Shown here: piece after piece, positions 60,669 to 64,000 of the stretch
How positions within the stretch are numbered: position 1 is the first letter of the stretch
Layout of the letters: each line of letters starts with the position of its first letter
NCBI GenBank assembly: GCA_047967505.1
Contig: CM106539.1
Source: Dipteris shenzhenensis
Taxonomy: Eukaryota; Polypodiophyta; Polypodiopsida; Gleicheniales
Direction: 5' to 3' (one strand)
DNA: 64,000 nt
Program-made: the position numbers and the translations under genes
The notes under the pieces: generated by a model
Told to the model about the DNA's origin: nothing
Seen by the model: only the letters and a program-made list of their open reading frames with translations
Database searches by the model: none

Positions 60669-61919
60669 TTGTCCATGCATGAGCAAACAACACTATGCCA
60701 GGCCAGACATTGTCTTAAACTAAATGATCACAGGAAACTAGCTAAATGGGAGACTAGAGCAAGACAAAGAGCCTTTACAAATAATGGCTGCTCTTCCAAA
60801 GAATTTTTCAAAAGTTTGCATCAGAGAAGACTAAAAACAGAAATTTGCAGGGTGCTTATGCCTGATGGATCATGGACCACCTCACGGTCACACCTTGCTC
60901 CAATTTGTGTGCATCATTTCTCTCAGCAATTTGGTTCTGCAGTTTCTCCCTCACAGCAGGTTTTGCTTGCACGAAATTTACTGTTGCAACATGTTTCTCC
61001 TATTATTTCCACTACTCAAGCTTTGGAATTGGAGGAACCTTTTACTGAGAGGGAACTGTCAGATGCAATCAAATCCTGTGGCACATGGAAATCTCCAGGA
61101 TGGGATGGTCTAACAGTCGAGTTTTTTCTAGAATATTGGCCTCTTTTGAAGCATACATTGCTACATATGGTGAATGCTGCATGGCAAAATCAGAAAATGC
61201 CAGACACATGGAAGAGAGGTCTTGTTAAACTCCTTCCAAAAAAGCAAATTTGTGAATCTTTGGCAGACTAGAGACCTATCACCCTTATGCCAATCATTTA
61301 CAAAGTCACTATCAAAATGATTGTCGATCGGCTAAAGGGGTTTTTACATAATGGGTTGCATCCTACCCAATATGGCTTTGTCCCGCGTAGGCATATCACA
61401 GATTACATTGCAAATGCCTATGTTGGAATTGAATATGCCAAATACACGCAGCAGGATGTTTTGTTATTGCAAGCTGATATTGCCAAAGCCTTTGATACTG
61501 TTAAGTGGGATTTTATTTCATCGACTATGCAGGCATTGGGATTTGGCACAAAAATGCAGCAACTCATCACTTGGCTATATCAAGATAGTAAAGCTGCCTG
61601 CATACTTCCAGGGGATATTTCTACATCCTGGACTATTGGTTGTTCTGTTAGGCAAGGATGTCCCCTAAGTGCTTTACTTTTTGCCATAGCCACTCATTCA
61701 ATGCTTCAATATCTGGACCACCTTTTGGACACTGACCACTTGCACGGTTTGGAGATTCTTGGCAGTCATAGCATGATCGCTCAAGCATATGCTGATGATT
61801 CATTCTTTACCCCAAAAAATACTCCGAGTGATTTGTCCATGATTATGCAGGCTCTTTCTACATATGGATTGGCTGCTGGTCTTCGGGTAAATTTTCAGAA
61901 ATCAAAATTGTTTATTTGA
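60669..61919 (+). pseudogene. LINE reverse transcriptase
   Basis: FTERELSDAIKSCGTWKSPG, WDGLTVEFFLEYWPLL, RGLVKLLPKKQ, a stop at 61269, RPITLMPIIYKVTIKMIVDR, QYGFVPRRHITDYI, LLQADIAKAFDTVKWDF, VRQGCPLSALLFAIAT and AQAYADDSFFTP. The YADD box is intact. Two stops (61269, 61917) are the only breaks in the RT, so this is the best-kept RT of the LINEs here. Confidence 0.9.
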
Positions 61920-63263
61920 CATCTTGGCTATCCTCTAGGTTGGGGACTCACCCGTTCCCAACAAACTGATTGGGTGCTAACAAAGTTAAGGGCAAAACTT
62001 GAATATTGGAAGCTTGCAACTTGGCCATTACATGTTCGTTTGTGAATCACACAATCCATTTTGATAGCATACATACAATTTTATCTACCTCTCATTATGT
62101 TCACTAAGGCAGATCTGGTTTCCTTTATGTCAGCTATCATGGAAAAATTCTGGTGTTCAAAAAATGGCAAGAAAAGTCTCAGATTACTCTCTATGCATCG
62201 TCTCTGTTCTCCAAAGATGCACAGGGGTCTGAACATTCTCAATATTCAAATGCATTTACTTGCTCACAGAGGGAAAATGATGATACAGTTTATGCAAGGA
62301 GATCAGCCTTGGGCTTTCATGATCCGCTCTCTCTTATTACATATTCATACTTCTGCCTTTGGGCATTGGCAGCCTACTCAGTGGGATTTCCTATTTGGCT
62401 CTATCCAAGGCAAGATCAGAGGCTGCCCTTTTGTCTCTCGCCTGCTTCTTGATTGGAAACATATCTTATCCCACTTGGAATGGCATGGTAGAGATTCTCT
62501 GTCTGGAAACTCTTTGAGGGCTGAGAATATTTATTGGTCTAAAGTATTCCACCCTCCTTTGGCCATACAAGAACCCAGACGTTCTTATTTTCTCTCCTTC
62601 AAAGGCATTTCATCTATGGCGGATGTACTTCAAGACGATGGCACATTTTTATCTTTTTCTATAGCTGCTAGCAAATACGGTTTGGGAGCTCATTATCGTC
62701 CTTTATGGCATAGGATTTCAGCAATGCTTCAACCGTTCTTGCCGGTACCTCGTTTGGAACTTCTGAATAGGCTTGAGGATTGGATTTTACACTCTTCTTC
62801 CTCATCCGCCCGTCCCTTGAAGCTCTCGCATATCACAGTGTCATCTCTGTATAAAGTGTTATTACCTCCGCCTTGGATTTCTGACAGAGCAAATACTGTT
62901 TGGCATATGGATCGCCCAATGAAGTGGTGGAGAAAACGGCTGCGTCTCCTTTGGCATTACAAAGTTCCTCTTCAGCAACAGCTTTTCCTTTGGCGAGTTC
63001 TGCTTGGCATTTTTCCATTTGGCCAGTTACTCGCACACAGACATATTGCTCCGACTGTTTGTCACAGATGCCAACACTCTATTGAATCTGTGCTTCACAT
63101 TTTTTGGTTCTGTCCACATACTTGTGACTTCATCGCTCTCATCCGACAGAGGCTTCGAGCGAGATTTCCTACTGTTACTTTTGGCAGATTTTTCTGGTTG
63201 TTTTTTGTGTCCGTATGCTTTGTCGAGGGGGAAAAAAGATTTCGTACTGTCAAAAATCTGTAA
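61920..63263 (+). pseudogene. LINE ORF2 C-terminal region with zinc-binding domain
   Basis: Continues LGYPLGWGLTRSQQTDWVLT, a stop at 62043, then an open frame to 63263: WCSKNGKKSLRLLSMHRLCS, MHRGLNILNIQMHL, DWKHILSHLEWHGRDSLSGN, WWRKRLRLLWHYKVPLQQQL, FLWRVLLGIFP, VCHRCQHSIESVLHIFWFCP (zf-RVT type C-x2-C...H...C). The last 25 residues run into GTAC-rich sequence and are probably not native. Confidence 0.85.
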
Positions 63264-63510
63264 GATTTTGTCCGTACAGCCAGGGAAAATCCGTGTAGTT
63301 TTGTCCGCACAATTTTTTCCATACAGTTTTGCCTGTATAGTCGGAAAAAATCCGTACAGTTTTGTCCGTACAATTTTGTCTGTGCAGTCAAAAATTCCGT
63401 ATAGTTCTGTTTGTACAATCAGAAAAATCCATAAAGATTCGTCTGTACAGTCAGAAATTCCATACAGTTTCATCGGTACTATCAGATTTTCATACAGATT
63501 CGTCCATACA
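63240..63510 (+). repeat. GTAC-motif array, probable LINE leader
   Basis: About fifteen near-regular TCCGTACAG(T)TTTGTC-type units in 270 bases, including TCCGTACAA at about 63365, written in an AT-rich background. The repeated translation PYSF/VRTI is a by-product. It lies between the LINE end and a LINE ORF1 start, so it is most likely the leader of the latter. Confidence 0.8.
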
Positions 63511-63584
63511 GATTATGCTGCTGTTGTACCTGCTATGCTTTCCTCCTTGTAAAGCTTTGCTGCTTCCAAGCCTTTTCCTTGACT

Positions 63585-64000
63585 CAAATGGCAGATTATT
63601 CCTATGAGAAAACCTTTCAGAAAGACAAGTCAGTTTCCAACAAGAAACAAAAACAGGTGATGGATTCAGATGATTCCCTTCATGACTCTGCTGAGGCTCA
63701 GCTTGTTTATGAGGTTATGCATGAAGGGTTTGAAGACACCCACAAAGGTTGGAAAGATCCACTTCCCACCACTAGCATTATGGTGGAAGTGGATGATATC
63801 TTTGATCCAGTTAAGGAGTATGCAAAGCATGCCATTATAATTTTCTTCCCATGACGGATGCCTGCTGCAGCAGATGTTGGGAATTAATTGACTCGAACCC
63901 TAGGTGGTTCTTATGTCAAAAAAGTTCATTATGCAACGAGGGGCTTTTTTGAGATCATCATGGCTGATGAGGAGCGTTTTGCTGGAGCACTCTCCTCTTC
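63585..64000 (+). pseudogene. LINE ORF1 start, DUF4283-like, runs off the window
   Basis: ATG at 63585: MADYSYEKTFQKDKSVSNKK, acidic linker, IMVEVDDIFDPVKEYAKHA, then a stop at 63852 and a later one, RMPAAADVGN, LTRTLGGSYVKKVHYATRGF and FEIIMADEERFAGALSSS, the start of a DUF4283 domain (compare the fragment at 1-804). Two in-frame stops suggest decay, or a start further in. Confidence 0.55.

Larger units (their letters stand above)
60140..63240 (+). mobile_element. 5'-truncated LINE (L1-like), fairly well preserved
   Basis: Starts abruptly at the gypsy edge within the endonuclease and runs through RT and the C-terminal zinc domain to about 63190-63240. Only a few stops. The sibling fragment at 49465-49957 lies on the other side of the gypsy block. 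No poly-A tail is seen. Confidence 0.85.

Noticed and set aside
1-64000. tRNA, rRNA, CRISPR arrays, bacterial operons or viral genomes
   Set aside because: None seen; tRNA-like strings are only the retrotransposon primer sites.

Overview
This window looks like nuclear DNA of a land plant with a large, repeat-rich genome. Almost everything in it is retrotransposon: Ty1/copia and chromodomain-bearing Ty3/gypsy elements, L1-type LINEs with two different kinds of ORF1, and a small Mutator-like MITE. Primer sites match plant initiator-Met tRNA. A fern or other non-seed plant is my best guess, from the multi-kilobase introns and an L1 whose ORF1 is of the RRM type rather than the usual plant DUF4283 type. 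That taxonomic call is inference. I see no bacterial operon, CRISPR, rRNA or tRNA gene.

One host gene can be recovered. On the minus strand, five short exons (46365-46275, 46162-45995, 20563-20487, 4172-4071, 3719-3629) have GT/AG borders and compatible phases. They join into one reading frame encoding a consecutive part of a SET-domain lysine methyltransferase of the Rubisco-LSMT/SETD class. Two of its introns are about 25.4 kb and 16.3 kb and hold most of the mobile DNA. The first exons (right of 46.4 kb) and last exons (left of 3.6 kb) were not found.

Layout. 0-3 kb: fragment of a LINE ORF1 (DUF4283) and a decayed minus-strand copia. 3.6-4.2 kb: SET exons. 4.6-8.7 kb: a gag-only non-autonomous LTR element. 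9.4-20.2 kb: a decayed LINE split by a very young copia (9492-15646; identical LTRs, 5-bp target duplication) that is nonetheless defective. 20.5 kb: SET exon. 23.5-39.8 kb: a nest in which an outer copia holds a gypsy (24621-37445), the gypsy holds an inner copia (26231-32131), and the gypsy also holds a MITE (32867-33214). The gypsy and inner copia have exact 5-bp target duplications, the MITE an imperfect 9-bp one, and each host frame is restored when the insert is removed. 39.8-44.1 kb: L1-type LINE with an RRM-like ORF1. 44.5 kb: gypsy scrap. 46 kb: SET exons. 49.5-60.1 kb: LINE scrap, then a gypsy interrupted in gag by a full-length sibling of its own family (51508-58056) and in RT by a solo LTR. 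60.1-63.2 kb: another LINE. 63.2-64 kb: start of a LINE ORF1 running off the window.

The most unusual cross-cutting signal is a dense cluster of GTAC-core motifs in the 5' leaders of unrelated elements (copia at 10 kb, copia at 31.5 kb, gypsy at 50.7 and 52.7 kb, a probable LINE leader at 63.3 kb). Several contain a perfect TCCGTACAA, the published consensus of plant SBP-box transcription factors.
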